DNA of 64,000 nucleotides from CAKAHY01 sp963522175 (GTDB taxonomy: Bacteria; Bacillota; Clostridia; Lachnospirales; Lachnospiraceae), in assembly GCA_963522175.1 (NCBI GenBank), contig CAUQXC010000003.1, positions 62,001-126,000 of the forward strand. The letters run 5' to 3'. Positions within the stretch are counted from its first letter, which is position 1. Each line of letters opens with the position of its first letter. The position numbers and the translations under genes were made by a program. The notes under the pieces were generated by a model. That model searched no databases. It was not told where the DNA came from and saw only the letters and a list, made by a program, of their open reading frames with translations. This document shows, piece by piece, positions 55,222 through 64,000 of the stretch.

Positions 55222-56619
55222 TTATTTCTTGTTTTGTAAATATTCGTGTATTCCCTTTGCTCCCGCTTTTCCGGCTTCCATGGCAAGAATAACGGTAGCC
55301 GCACCGGTAACTGCGTCTCCGCCGGCAAAAACACCCTCTCTTGATGTTTGACCGTTTGATTCGTCAGCTACAATACATCTTCTCTTGTTTACTTCAAGTC
55401 CCTTTGTAGTATTTGAAATAAGCGGGTTAGGAGATGTTCCGAGAGACATAATGACAGTATTACAGTCAATAACATATTCGCTTCCCGGTATTTCCACAGG
55501 TCTTCTTCTTCCCGATTCATCCGCTTCTCCGAGTTCCATTTTTACAACTCTTATACCCTTAACCCAGCCCTGCTCATCGGCAATAATCTCTGTAGGGTTT
55601 GTAAGAAGGTCAAAAATGATGCCTTCCTCTTTAGCATGATGAACCTCCTCCACTCTCGCAGGAAGTTCCTTTTCGGATCTTCTGTAGATTACATGAACCT
55701 GAGAACCGAGTCTCAAAGCGGTTCTTGCAGCATCCATAGCAACGTTTCCACCGCCTACTACACAAACAATACCACCCTTTGTTATAGGTGTATCGTAATC
55801 ATCCCTGAACGCCTTCATGAGGTTGGATCTTGTCAAAAACTCATTGGCGGAAAATACGCCGTTAGCCTGCTCTCCCGGTATGCCCATAAACTGAGGTAAG
55901 CCCGCACCGCTTCCTATAAATACGGCGCTGAAGCCTTCTTCTTCAAGAAGCTCATCTATAGTTACCGACTTTCCGATAATAACGTTGGTTTCGATTCTTA
56001 CGCCCAATCTCTTAACGTTTTCTATTTCAGGTATAACAACGCCTTCTTTCGGAAGTCTGAATTCCGGTATACCATACATTAAAACTCCGCCCGGCTCATG
56101 AAGAGCCTCAAAAATCGTAACATCGTAACCGAGCTTTGCGAGGTCTCCCGCACAGGTAAGTCCGGCAGGACCCGCACCTATTACGGCTACCGCCTTATGC
56201 TGCTTAGGTGCATTAACCTTAGGAACTATACCGTGTTCTCTTGCATAATCCGCAACAAATCTTTCAAGCTTACCTATAGAAACCGCTTCACCCTTGATTC
56301 CTCTAATACAAACACCCTCACACTGTGTTTCCTGAGGACAAACACGACCGCAAACCGCCGGTAAAGCCGAAGACTCCGCTATAATCTCAGCCGCCTTCTC
56401 CATATCACCTGCAATAATCTGCTGTATGAAAGCCGGAATGTCTATGGAAACAGGACAACCTTTAATACATCTTGCATTTTTACAGTTTAAACAACGGGTC
56501 GACTCCGCTACCGCCTCTTCCATGCTGTAACCGAGGCAAACTTCTTCAAAATTCTTAGCTCTGACTGCGGGCTCCTGCTCGCTGATAGGTACTTTCTTAA
56601 AAACGTCTTTTACTTCCAT
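55222..56619 (-). CDS. nfnB: NADH-dependent ferredoxin:NADP oxidoreductase subunit B (glutamate synthase small subunit-like)
   Basis: A 465-residue flavoprotein. The N-terminus binds two [4Fe-4S] clusters (CLNCKNARCIKGCP and CGRVCPQETQCEGVC). Then the FAD fold GAGPAGLTCAGDLAKLGYDV and the NADPH fold VVGGGNVAMDAARTALRLG. It is the large subunit of the electron-bifurcating NfnAB complex, which couples NADH, ferredoxin and NADP in anaerobes; without NfnA it would look like GltD. Stop and start are shared with nfnA in TAATG. Confidence 0.92.
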   Translation of the reverse strand: MEVKDVFKKVPISEQEPAVRAKNFEEVCLGYSMEEAVAESTRCLNCKNARCIKGCPVSIDIPAFIQQIIAGDMEKAAEIIAESSALPAVCGRVCPQETQCEGVCIRGIKGEAVSIGKLERFVADYAREHGIVPKVNAPKQHKAVAVIGAGPAGLTCAGDLAKLGYDVTIFEALHEPGGVLMYGIPEFRLPKEGVVIPEIENVKRLGVRIETNVIIGKSVTIDELLEEEGFSAVFIGSGAGLPQFMGIPGEQANGVFSANEFLTRSNLMKAFRDDYDTPITKGGIVCVVGGGNVAMDAARTALRLGSQVHVIYRRSEKELPARVEEVHHAKEEGIIFDLLTNPTEIIADEQGWVKGIRVVKMELGEADESGRRRPVEIPGSEYVIDCNTVIMSLGTSPNPLISNTTKGLEVNKRRCIVADESNGQTSREGVFAGGDAVTGAATVILAMEAGKAGAKGIHEYLQNKK

Positions 56620-57509
56620 TATTGATTACCTCCGCAAACTCCACAGCCGCCATGATGTGTGTCACCTTCAATGGCTTTAAGCATTTTTCTTCCCTCAACC
56701 GTCTTATAGATTTGCTGACGCTTCATAGCCTCATCAAAGTTTACCAAATGACCGTCAAACTCCGGACCGTCAACACAGGCAAACTTAACTTCTCCGCCTA
56801 CAGTCAATCTGCATGCTCCGCACATTCCGGTACCGTCAACCATAATAGGGTTCATACTTGCTATTGTTTTAATGTTGAGCTCTTTTGTAACAAGGCAAGA
56901 AAATTTCATCATTATCATCGGTCCGATAACTACGCACAAATCGTACTTTTTACCATGGTTAAGAACCAAATCCTTTATCGCATCGGTTACAAGACCTTTA
57001 TGCTCGTAAGAGCCGTCATCGGTTGTTATATAAAGCTCTCCCGCTACCTCTCTCATCTCATTTTCAAGTATAAGAAGATCTTTTGTCTTTGCTCCGACTA
57101 TAACGTCAGCCGATACGCCCTGCTCATGAAGCCACTTAACCTGCGGATAAACAGGAGCGGCACCGAGTCCTCCCGCTACAAATAAAATCTTCATTTTCTT
57201 GAGTGTCTCTTTATCTTCATGAATGAGTTCACTAGGGTTACCGAGAGGCCCCACAAAATCTTGGAAATAATCGCCTTCGTTAAAATGGGTCATAGCCATG
57301 GTTCCCGCACCTATAGTCTGTACAACTATTGTAACCCAGCCTTCCTCCCTGCTGTAATCGCAGATAGTTAAAGGTATACGCTCACCCTTTTCAGAAACCT
57401 TTACAATTACAAACTCTCCGGGATAACATTTTTTTGCCACCCTCTCCGCCTGTACATTGAATAAATAAATATTCTCTGCCAATTTTTCTTTTTTGACAAT
57501 TTTAAACAT
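56619..57509 (-). CDS. nfnA: NfnAB subunit A (ferredoxin-NADP reductase subunit alpha)
   Basis: A 296-residue flavoprotein. FAD domain: GEFVIVKVSEKGERIPLTIC; NAD domain: MKILFVAGGLGAAPVYPQVK; C-terminal [2Fe-2S] site GMCGACRLTVGGEVKFACVD ending in CGVCGGNQ. It resembles the electron-transfer subunit of dihydroorotate dehydrogenase (PyrK) and sulfide dehydrogenase; next to nfnB it is the small Nfn subunit. Start has GGGGGAATACC and the gene has its own promoter with a palindrome. It provides NADPH for biosynthesis. Confidence 0.92.
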   Translation of the reverse strand: MFKIVKKEKLAENIYLFNVQAERVAKKCYPGEFVIVKVSEKGERIPLTICDYSREEGWVTIVVQTIGAGTMAMTHFNEGDYFQDFVGPLGNPSELIHEDKETLKKMKILFVAGGLGAAPVYPQVKWLHEQGVSADVIVGAKTKDLLILENEMREVAGELYITTDDGSYEHKGLVTDAIKDLVLNHGKKYDLCVVIGPMIMMKFSCLVTKELNIKTIASMNPIMVDGTGMCGACRLTVGGEVKFACVDGPEFDGHLVNFDEAMKRQQIYKTVEGRKMLKAIEGDTHHGGCGVCGGNQ

Positions 57510-57582
57510 AGGTATTCCCCCTTACATAGTCTAAAAGTCATTACCCAATAAGGTAACAACAAAGCCACACACTTTTCGTATT

Positions 57583-57624
57583 AGTGTATACACTTTATTC
57601 TACCACACTTTTGGTATTTTTCAA
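57583..57624 (-). promoter_or_regulatory. Promoter and palindrome upstream of nfnA
   Basis: TTGAAA (57619-57624) and TAGAAT (57597-57602), 16 apart on the minus strand. Right after the -10 box is the 12-bp perfect palindrome AGTGTATACACT (57583-57594). A repressor such as a redox sensor could bind there, but it does not match the usual Rex consensus closely. Confidence 0.55.
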
Positions 57625-57660
57625 CAATTATGACAAAGAATTCCTATTTTATTTTATCAA

Positions 57661-58161
57661 TTATTTCCTAGTATTTTGGTAGAGTTTAAAATTATACGCT
57701 AAATTGAAATAAGTTTCCTCTTCCGTTTCAAGTTTTAAGTCCCAATCTTCCAATAAATCCAAATTTTCTATAAACTCGTCCGCTTCATAAGAAAAATCTA
57801 TAGCTGTAATATGCGCATATTTACAATGCGGTAAAAACATTTCATATATGCTTTTACCCCCTATTACAAAAATATCCTCTTCAGGAATGCCCTTTTCTTT
57901 AAAATACCCGAAACACTCCTCCATATTCTTTACCTTAACCGTATTTTTGGCTTTAAAGCTTTCATCTCTTGTAAATACTATGTTTGTTCTTCCGTATAAA
58001 GCCTGTCCGCCGTTCAGCTTTTCAAAAGTTTTTCTTCCCATAACAAGAACCTTGCCGAGGGTTTCTTCTCTGAACAGCTTTTTCTCATTGGGAATTAAAA
58101 CAAGGGAGTTACCCCCCTTGCCTATGCCCCAGTTTTTATCAACCGTTGCTATAATATTCAT
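57661..58161 (-). CDS. folA: Dihydrofolate reductase
   Basis: A 166-residue enzyme that reduces dihydrofolate with NADPH. The N-terminus MNIIATVDKNWGIGKGGNSL is the Met20-loop region; LGKVLVMGRKTFEKLNGGQA and DIFVIGGKSIYEMFLPHCKY are the NADPH-binding segments. Length is typical. It stops just before a long gap and starts 9 bases after the NUDIX gene. Confidence 0.94.
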   Translation of the reverse strand: MNIIATVDKNWGIGKGGNSLVLIPNEKKLFREETLGKVLVMGRKTFEKLNGGQALYGRTNIVFTRDESFKAKNTVKVKNMEECFGYFKEKGIPEEDIFVIGGKSIYEMFLPHCKYAHITAIDFSYEADEFIENLDLLEDWDLKLETEEETYFNLAYNFKLYQNTRK

Positions 58162-58170
58162 TTATACCTC

Positions 58171-58617
58171 CTAAGCTTTCCCAAACCATTCACCTGATTT
58201 TTTCAGCTCATGATACTTTTCAAATGCTCTTTGCAATATCATCTTTTCATTTGCAAACTTTAGCAAATGGTAGGCTTCGTGATACTTATAATATCCCGAA
58301 TCTACAAAATATTCCTCTTTTTGCGGCTTTGAATGGTAATTATCAGACATCATCAGATACCAATGTACATCTTTTTCAACTATGTCATTATGAGTGCTGA
58401 ATGTATATTGACTTTTACCTATATAATTTATTATTTTTGCAGATACTCCGGATTCTTCCTTAACCTCCCTTAAAGCCGTCATCTCGTGAGTTTCCCCGCT
58501 CTCGACCGTTCCTTTAGGCAAAACCCAGCCTTCATACCTGTTTTTGTAATTTTTATACAGGAGTAACACCTTTCCTCTGAATATAACCACACCGCCACAA
58601 CTTGTTGCCTCTATCAT
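58171..58617 (-). CDS. NUDIX hydrolase
   Basis: A 148-residue pyrophosphohydrolase. The Nudix box begins GTVESGETHEMTALREVKEE and ends SG, matching GX5EX7REUXEEXGU. Start region MIEATSCGGVVIFRGKVLLL is typical of diadenosine tetraphosphate-type Nudix proteins. Substrate not decidable. It lies in an operon with folA behind a clear promoter. Confidence 0.9.
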   Translation of the reverse strand: MIEATSCGGVVIFRGKVLLLYKNYKNRYEGWVLPKGTVESGETHEMTALREVKEESGVSAKIINYIGKSQYTFSTHNDIVEKDVHWYLMMSDNYHSKPQKEEYFVDSGYYKYHEAYHLLKFANEKMILQRAFEKYHELKKSGEWFGKA

Positions 58618-58646
58618 CTTAACCTCCGGTGTGTAATCTGAAAGAT

Positions 58647-58675
58647 AGTATAATATATCCTGTTTAGCTTTGCAA
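58647..58675 (-). promoter_or_regulatory. Promoter of NUDIX-folA
   Basis: TTGCAA (58670-58675) and TATACT (58647-58652), 17 apart on the minus strand, immediately downstream of the U32 gene stop. The NUDIX start has CCGGAGGTT before it. Confidence 0.65.
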
Positions 58676-58676
58676 G

Positions 58677-60923
58677 TTAATCAATACCTCTTTTGAAATG
58701 TCCGCGTGTAAAATCTTTTGAAATTTCATCGCATTTTTCCTTATAAATAAAGCATTTTATATAGGCGTTAAGTATGTCCGTAAGTTCATTTTTATTTTCT
58801 ACGGTAAACATGAGCCTATATGATAAGACATTAAGTTTTTCTATGCTTTCGGATATGCCCAAGGTAGAAAGCGGGCTTGAATTAAGTATTGTGTTATAGC
58901 AAAAATGACAGCGATTCTTGACCGGCATATTTTTTCCCATTCTGTCTTTCAAATATAAAAGACTGTATACCTTGTCACAGGACAGGATATTTTTTCTGAG
59001 GCAGCCTGCCGTAACCATCATAGGCAGATGACCGTAAATCACAAGCTCCTTGTCCCCGGTCTCAAGCCCTTTAAGCTCGGATAAATTAAGCTCTACCGGT
59101 AGGGTCTGTCTCTTTGCTCCCAAAGCTTCATAAAATTTTTGTGAGGATCTGTTCATTCCGTAAAGCGTATAATCCAAAATACAATCTATATCTTCATCTT
59201 TAAAAATATTTTTTATATAAACAAACTCTTCTACGGTTCGGGCTACCACAGCATCAAAGCCCGCCTTTAAAAGCTCATCTTTGTATTTTTCAAAATATTT
59301 TCTTGCTTCAGTCCTGAAAATATGCGGCATATAAAGATTTATTCCTATACCTGCATTTTTAAATTCCGAATTTATTTTTTTCCACTTTTTAGGATCCGTA
59401 GTATCCGCCTGATATGAAACCTCAAATCCGAAATTATTTTCTTCGGCTTTATTCTTATGTTTTTTCAAAACTTCAATAAGAGCGAAAAGCTGCTCCTCTT
59501 CTTCACAAAACAGATGCAGTATCTTAGGCTCACAATTTTTTACTTCCTCAGGCTTCTTGGCTTTTGTATCTATTCTTATGCCTTCACCTCTGGTATAAAA
59601 AGATAAAATCTGAACATCCGCTTTTTCAAGCACGGATCTTCTCAGCTCATTGAGCTGCTTTACCGGAACGAAAAGCCCTTCGTCAAGTTGAATTTCCAAG
59701 GACGAAAATTCGTATAAAGTATTTCCGGTTTTTAAAATCTGTTTTTCTATGTCTTCCTTTACGGCAGCTTTTTTATCCGCTTTGGCGGGCATGCCGACCT
59801 GTGCGCTTATTTCCGATAAAAAGCCGGGTATATCTTCCAAAGCTCTGATAACAAGCTTCATTTCTTCATTTTCTTTTATGGAAACAAAAGCCTTAAGCTT
59901 TATTTTTCTTGTATTTTTAACATAAGTCTCTTCAAGATAGCTGTTAAACTCCTCATTTACAACTCTGAGCTTCGGCTTACCGCAAACGGCAATCATATCT
60001 TTCGTATTATGTGCCTTAAAATAGCCTCCGGTATGTCCTCCTCTGTCAAACAGGTCAAGCAGAAGTCTTTTATCCCTTTCGTCGACCTTATATCCGCTTT
60101 TTCCGTTTTTATAAAACATATCAACATACTTTTTCCATATACTGACAACGCCCGCGGTATATATCGGAGATTTCATTCTTCCTTCAATCTTAAGAGAATA
60201 TACTCCCGCCTCTATTATGTCGGGCAAAACATCCAAAGCGCATAGATCTTTGCAACTTAGAAGATTCTTCTCATTATTTTTATTTAATTTTTTATCATTT
60301 TTATCATAAAGATCGTAATCAAGACGGCAGGTCTGAGCACAACGTCCCCTATTTCCGCTTCTACCCCCTATGAGCGAGCTCATAAGGCATTGTCCCGAAT
60401 ATGAATAGCACAAAGCTCCATGCACGAAGCTTTCTATCTCTATTTTCGTTCTGTCATATATATCCTTTATTTCACTTAAAGAAAGCTCTCTTGCAGGGAC
60501 TATTCTCGTTACACCGTATTCTCTCAGAATATCCACCGCTTCAAAGCCTTGTATACTCATCTGTGTACTGGCATGCTTTTCGACCTCGGGAAACATCAGA
60601 TGCAAAAGTCTTAAAACTCCCAAGTCCTGAACTATCAAAGCATCTATTCCTGCTTTATAATAAGGTAATATATAATCGTAAAGCTCATTTGTTTCCTTCT
60701 CCTTCAGGAGAACGTTAACCGTCAGATAAACTTTTACTCCGAAATGATGAGCGTAATTGATTCCGCTTATAATTATATCTTCATCCGTAGAAACACTGGC
60801 GGCACTTGCCCTTGCACCGAATCTTGCACCGCCTATATAAACAGCATCCGCACCTGCATTAACAGCCGCAACAAGGCTTTCATAAGAGCCTGCCGGTGCA
60901 AGTATTTCCGTATTTTTTGTCAT
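58677..60923 (-). CDS. U32-family protein (RlhA-like 23S rRNA hydroxylase)
   Basis: A 748-residue protein. The U32 core starts EILAPAGSYESLVAAVNAGA and continues DAVYIGGARFGARASAASVS; the four-Cys cluster lies in HGALCYSYSGQCLMSSLIGG and RGRCAQTCRLDYD. The C-terminal DUF3656 part ends with a cysteine pair in NRCHFCYNTIL. Relatives (RlhA, TrhP) hydroxylate rRNA or tRNA using prephenate, though early annotation called them peptidases. The enzyme is transcribed with metH upstream (11-base gap). Confidence 0.88.
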   Translation of the reverse strand: MTKNTEILAPAGSYESLVAAVNAGADAVYIGGARFGARASAASVSTDEDIIISGINYAHHFGVKVYLTVNVLLKEKETNELYDYILPYYKAGIDALIVQDLGVLRLLHLMFPEVEKHASTQMSIQGFEAVDILREYGVTRIVPARELSLSEIKDIYDRTKIEIESFVHGALCYSYSGQCLMSSLIGGRSGNRGRCAQTCRLDYDLYDKNDKKLNKNNEKNLLSCKDLCALDVLPDIIEAGVYSLKIEGRMKSPIYTAGVVSIWKKYVDMFYKNGKSGYKVDERDKRLLLDLFDRGGHTGGYFKAHNTKDMIAVCGKPKLRVVNEEFNSYLEETYVKNTRKIKLKAFVSIKENEEMKLVIRALEDIPGFLSEISAQVGMPAKADKKAAVKEDIEKQILKTGNTLYEFSSLEIQLDEGLFVPVKQLNELRRSVLEKADVQILSFYTRGEGIRIDTKAKKPEEVKNCEPKILHLFCEEEEQLFALIEVLKKHKNKAEENNFGFEVSYQADTTDPKKWKKINSEFKNAGIGINLYMPHIFRTEARKYFEKYKDELLKAGFDAVVARTVEEFVYIKNIFKDEDIDCILDYTLYGMNRSSQKFYEALGAKRQTLPVELNLSELKGLETGDKELVIYGHLPMMVTAGCLRKNILSCDKVYSLLYLKDRMGKNMPVKNRCHFCYNTILNSSPLSTLGISESIEKLNVLSYRLMFTVENKNELTDILNAYIKCFIYKEKCDEISKDFTRGHFKRGID

Positions 60924-60934
60924 TACCTTTCCTC

Positions 60935-63343
60935 TTATCCAAGTACCTCTTTTGCTATGTCAACGGAGGCTCTGGCATCCTTTGCGTAATAATCCGCACC
61001 CATTTCCATTGCATAGTCTTTTGTCAGTACGGCACCGCCTACCCATATTTTACATTCAGGCTTTACCTTCCGTATCGCTTCTATGGTCGCCTTCATTGAA
61101 GGCAGTGTGGTCGTCATAAGAGCGGACAGGCCTACGAGACTTAAGTCTTCATTCACTACGGTCTGTACCACCTTTTCTATAGGCACATCTCTGCCCAAAT
61201 CTATCATCTTATATCCGTAATTTTCCAAAATTACTTTTACGATATTTTTACCGATATCATGTATATCGCCTTTTACGGTAGCAACGGCTATTTTCCCTTT
61301 GACAATGCTTTCTCCGCCCTTGCCTGCTATTCTTTCCTTTATAAGGTCGAAGCCCGCCTGAGCCGCATTTGCGGAATTTATGAGCTGAGGTAAAAACAAT
61401 ATCTGTTTTTCATACCTGTCTCCCACAGTATCAAGAGCGGGTATCAACAGATTATTGATTACATCTATTTCCGACATGGTCTCAAGGTGTTTTTTTGTAA
61501 GCTTTGCCGTTTTCTCTTTAAGCCCCTTCAAAATTGCACTTTCTATGCTTTCGTCATCCGGTACCTCAGAAACACTTTTATTTTCATCCGGCACGATATT
61601 GGCAAATTTTTCAATATACTTTTCACAGTTTTTATCTTCACCCGATAAAACTCTGTATGATATTACGGCATTCATCACACCCTCTATATTGGGATTGATT
61701 ATAGGAAAATCGAGACCGTTCTGCATTGCCTGTATAAGGAAATTTTCGGTTATATTGCTTCTTGACGGCAAGCCGAAGCTTATATTACTAACTCCCAGAG
61801 TGCAGGATAAACCGAGCTCCGTACTTACTCTCCTCACGGCATCAAGAGTCTCTTTGGCCTGTTCCTGCTGTGCACTGACGGTAAGAGTAAGACAGTCTAT
61901 AATAACATCCTCTCTTTTTATGCCGTAGCTTAAAGCTTTTTCAAGTATATACTTCGCATGCTCAAATCTTTCGTCCGCTGTTTGCGGTATACCGCCCTCA
62001 TTGAGAGCAAGTCCCACAACCGCCGCTCCGTATTTCTTTGCTATAGGTAAAATTGTATCAAGCTTTTCATCGTCTGCATTGACGGAGTTGATTATGGCTT
62101 TACCGTTACATACCCTGAGACCGGCTTCTATAGCGAGAGGATTGCTTGAATCTATCTGCAAAGGAAGACTGACTATTCCTTGAACCGTTTTTACCACATC
62201 CTTCATTAAAGCCACTTCATCGGCTCCGGGAACTCCCACATTTATATCAAGAACATCGGCTCCCGACTCTTCCTGCTCAAGTGCCATGGCACAAACGTAA
62301 TCCATATCTCTGTCCAAAAGAGCTTTGGCAAATCTTTTTTTACCTGTGGGATTGAGTCTTTCACCGACAACCTTTACTCCACCGTACTCCGTCATGTGAG
62401 TAGCTGAACAAATACCGTTTCTTTTCTTTTTTTCGCTTTTATTTTGAAGAGGATTTTCGTACAAAGCAATATTTTCTATAAGGCTTTCTATATATTCGGG
62501 TGTGGTTCCGCAACAGCCTCCCATGTACGAAACACCGAGTTCGAGATATTTTTTCATATCTTTTCCGAAATCTTCGGCGCTCAAATCATATTCGTTTGTG
62601 GCCGGATTCGGTAAGCCCGCATTAGGTTTGATTATGATAGGAAGTGATGTCCACTCGGTAAGCTGCTTTGCAAGCTTAAATATCTCTTTAGGTCCCAAAG
62701 AACAGTTAAAGCCTATAGCATCCACCCCAAGACCTTCCAAAGTTACCGCCATGGAAGGGATTTGCGTACCTGTAAAAGTTCTTCCGCTCTCTTCATAAGT
62801 CATTGTGACCCATACCGGCAAATTTGTATTTTCTTTTGCCGCAAGAACAGCCGCCTTAACATCATATAAATCCGTAAATGTTTCAATTACTATTATATCG
62901 GCTCCCGCTTTTTGTGCACTTATCATAACTTCTTTGTACACTTCATAAGCTTCCTCAAAGCTCAAGGTTCCAAGGGGCTCCAAAAGTTCACCTATAGGTC
63001 CGACATCAAGAGCCACCCTTAAATTCTTCTCACTTAAGGGACGAGAAAATTTATCCTGTACACTCTCAAGCTTAAACTCTTCTATAGCCCGTTTTGCGGT
63101 TTGTATGGCAACAGTAATCGCCGTTTCGGTATCTATCTTACAGCCTGCAAGCTTTCTGCTGTTTGCACCGAAAGTATTGGAATATAAAATTTCACTTCCC
63201 GATATAAGATACTTTTTATGTATATCTTTTATTATATCCGGATTATCATAGCCGAAAACCTCGGGATGCTCTCCGGCAGGCATTCCCGCCATTTGTATCA
63301 TGGTCCCCATTCCGCCGTCTAAAATCACTGTTTTATCTGCCAC
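60935..63343 (-). CDS. metH: Cobalamin-dependent methionine synthase, without reactivation domain
   Basis: An 802-residue enzyme. Homocysteine domain: ILDGGMGTMIQMAGMPAGEH, zinc Cys in GFNCSLGPK and MGGCCGTT. Pterin domain: VVGERLNPTGKKRFAKALLD and DINVGVPGADEVALMKDV. Cobalamin domain: VATVKGDIHDIGKNIVKVIL with the base-on His, and VGLSALMTTTLPSMKAT. The C-terminal AdoMet reactivation domain of E. coli MetH is missing; it is provided by the separate gene just upstream, whose end overlaps this GTG start by 11 bases. Length fits this split type. Confidence 0.94.
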   Translation of the reverse strand: MADKTVILDGGMGTMIQMAGMPAGEHPEVFGYDNPDIIKDIHKKYLISGSEILYSNTFGANSRKLAGCKIDTETAITVAIQTAKRAIEEFKLESVQDKFSRPLSEKNLRVALDVGPIGELLEPLGTLSFEEAYEVYKEVMISAQKAGADIIVIETFTDLYDVKAAVLAAKENTNLPVWVTMTYEESGRTFTGTQIPSMAVTLEGLGVDAIGFNCSLGPKEIFKLAKQLTEWTSLPIIIKPNAGLPNPATNEYDLSAEDFGKDMKKYLELGVSYMGGCCGTTPEYIESLIENIALYENPLQNKSEKKKRNGICSATHMTEYGGVKVVGERLNPTGKKRFAKALLDRDMDYVCAMALEQEESGADVLDINVGVPGADEVALMKDVVKTVQGIVSLPLQIDSSNPLAIEAGLRVCNGKAIINSVNADDEKLDTILPIAKKYGAAVVGLALNEGGIPQTADERFEHAKYILEKALSYGIKREDVIIDCLTLTVSAQQEQAKETLDAVRRVSTELGLSCTLGVSNISFGLPSRSNITENFLIQAMQNGLDFPIINPNIEGVMNAVISYRVLSGEDKNCEKYIEKFANIVPDENKSVSEVPDDESIESAILKGLKEKTAKLTKKHLETMSEIDVINNLLIPALDTVGDRYEKQILFLPQLINSANAAQAGFDLIKERIAGKGGESIVKGKIAVATVKGDIHDIGKNIVKVILENYGYKMIDLGRDVPIEKVVQTVVNEDLSLVGLSALMTTTLPSMKATIEAIRKVKPECKIWVGGAVLTKDYAMEMGADYYAKDARASVDIAKEVLG

Positions 63344-63995
63344 AACGAACTCCTCTTCTTAAAAATCTGCAGGCTTTAATATTATTACAACCCTTACAGC
63401 CAAGCTTTTCTCTTTTTAATTCCTCATCGGATACACCTATGATAGCCGTAACCGATTTCCTAGGTATCATAATACCGGAATCACTTACATTTATGCCTAT
63501 CTTCCTGCTTGTATCAAGAAGCACGGAAAACTTTTTTTGTACCGTTATAGGCAAATCACCGTAGCCGGGTGAAAATCTGAACGTAAAAAATTTATTTTCA
63601 TTTTCCAAGCGCAGCCTGGTATCTATAGTATCGCAAACCGCCTCCATAAGAGTGCTTGCACAGCTGTCCATTATTACCGAATCGCTTACATTTTTTACGG
63701 ATGCGACTCTGATCGCTTTCTCAACATCCGCGCCCAAGGTAGCCGCAAAAAGAATTAACTTATTGCAGCCCTCTATATGTTTTTTTATATCGTTTCCTGT
63801 TAGAAAAGAGAGCTCTGCCGGAAACTCACCCGGCTTTTCAAGCTCATATTCTTTGGTTATATATTTAGGCTTTGCAGCCTTATTTATTCTGTCAACACAA
63901 ATATCTATCTGTGTTCTTAAATTATCGTCCATATCCTGTCCGTGATATTCCAAATATCGAAGTACCTCGGGAATATCATCCTTTGTCAGTTCCAC
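63333..63995 (-). CDS. MetH reactivation (AdoMet-binding) domain protein
   Basis: A 220-residue protein with FTFRFSPGYGDLPITVQKKF, the AdoMet-binding RxSPGYG motif of the MetH activation domain, and a C-terminal CKGCNNIKACRF cysteine group. It uses AdoMet and a reductant to restore oxidised cob(II)alamin in MetH. The proposed GTG start at 63993-63995 is five bases from the window edge, so a start further upstream outside the window cannot be excluded. Confidence 0.88.
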   Translation of the reverse strand: MELTKDDIPEVLRYLEYHGQDMDDNLRTQIDICVDRINKAAKPKYITKEYELEKPGEFPAELSFLTGNDIKKHIEGCNKLILFAATLGADVEKAIRVASVKNVSDSVIMDSCASTLMEAVCDTIDTRLRLENENKFFTFRFSPGYGDLPITVQKKFSVLLDTSRKIGINVSDSGIMIPRKSVTAIIGVSDEELKREKLGCKGCNNIKACRFLRRGVRCGR

Positions 63996-64000
63996 TTTTA

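Overview
The window is a low-GC Firmicutes chromosome, most likely an anaerobic clostridium (Lachnospiraceae or Eubacteriales-like). This is inferred from the hprK-murB-rapZ operon, an NfnAB bifurcating transhydrogenase, a cobalamin-dependent methionine synthase with a separate reactivation protein, a DUF1576 membrane protein and a U32 hydroxylase. A 38.4-kb prophage (2441-40827) splits the chromosome. Almost every chromosomal gene here is on the minus strand.

Left chromosome (1-2440): rapZ (cut by the window edge), murB and hprK form one operon with a recognisable promoter. The prophage follows, bounded by a perfect 63-bp direct repeat (2441-2503 and 40765-40827). The repeat contains the 3' end of tmRNA and its terminator, so the phage inserted into ssrA and restored its 3' end.

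Prophage, read in its own direction (right to left): the lysogeny module (plus strand) holds a tyrosine integrase with a highly structured leader, a membrane-anchored DEDDh exonuclease and a XRE repressor. A divergent switch region then starts the minus-strand early genes: a small protein, a Bro/KilAC antirepressor, small hypotheticals, a pentapeptide-repeat protein, two small regulators and a frameshifted cytosine-5 methyltransferase. The recombination and replication block has a RecT-like protein, an SMC-like ATPase, a RecE/Cas4-type nuclease, SSB, an ERCC4 nuclease, a CHC2 zinc-finger protein and a DUF927 helicase. It is followed by a repeat-rich, AT-rich candidate origin, an adenine methyltransferase and an ArpU-like late regulator. 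A small self-contained transcription unit comes next (perfect consensus promoter with an embedded palindromic operator, two tiny membrane peptides, one ribbon-helix-helix-like protein). After it come HNH, a candidate cos site, an HK97-type head module (TerS, TerL, portal, ClpP protease, capsid, connectors) and a contractile PBSX/XkdM-like tail with a programmed -1 frameshift. The late end has baseplate and fibre genes, holins, a frameshifted methyltransferase-like gene and an endolysin. A plus-strand DUF2335 pair with its own promoter sits next to attL. The prophage looks complete apart from two frameshifted methyltransferase genes.

Right chromosome (40806-64000): tmRNA, a ParC/ParE-type topoisomerase pair, an SseB-domain protein, tRNA-Glu(CTC), a five-gene iron-siderophore-type operon (binding protein, permease, ATPase and two exporter-fold ABC half-transporters) behind a palindromic operator, DUF1576 with an SGNH hydrolase, nfnAB with a palindrome at its promoter, a NUDIX-dihydrofolate reductase pair, a U32 protein, metH and its activation protein.
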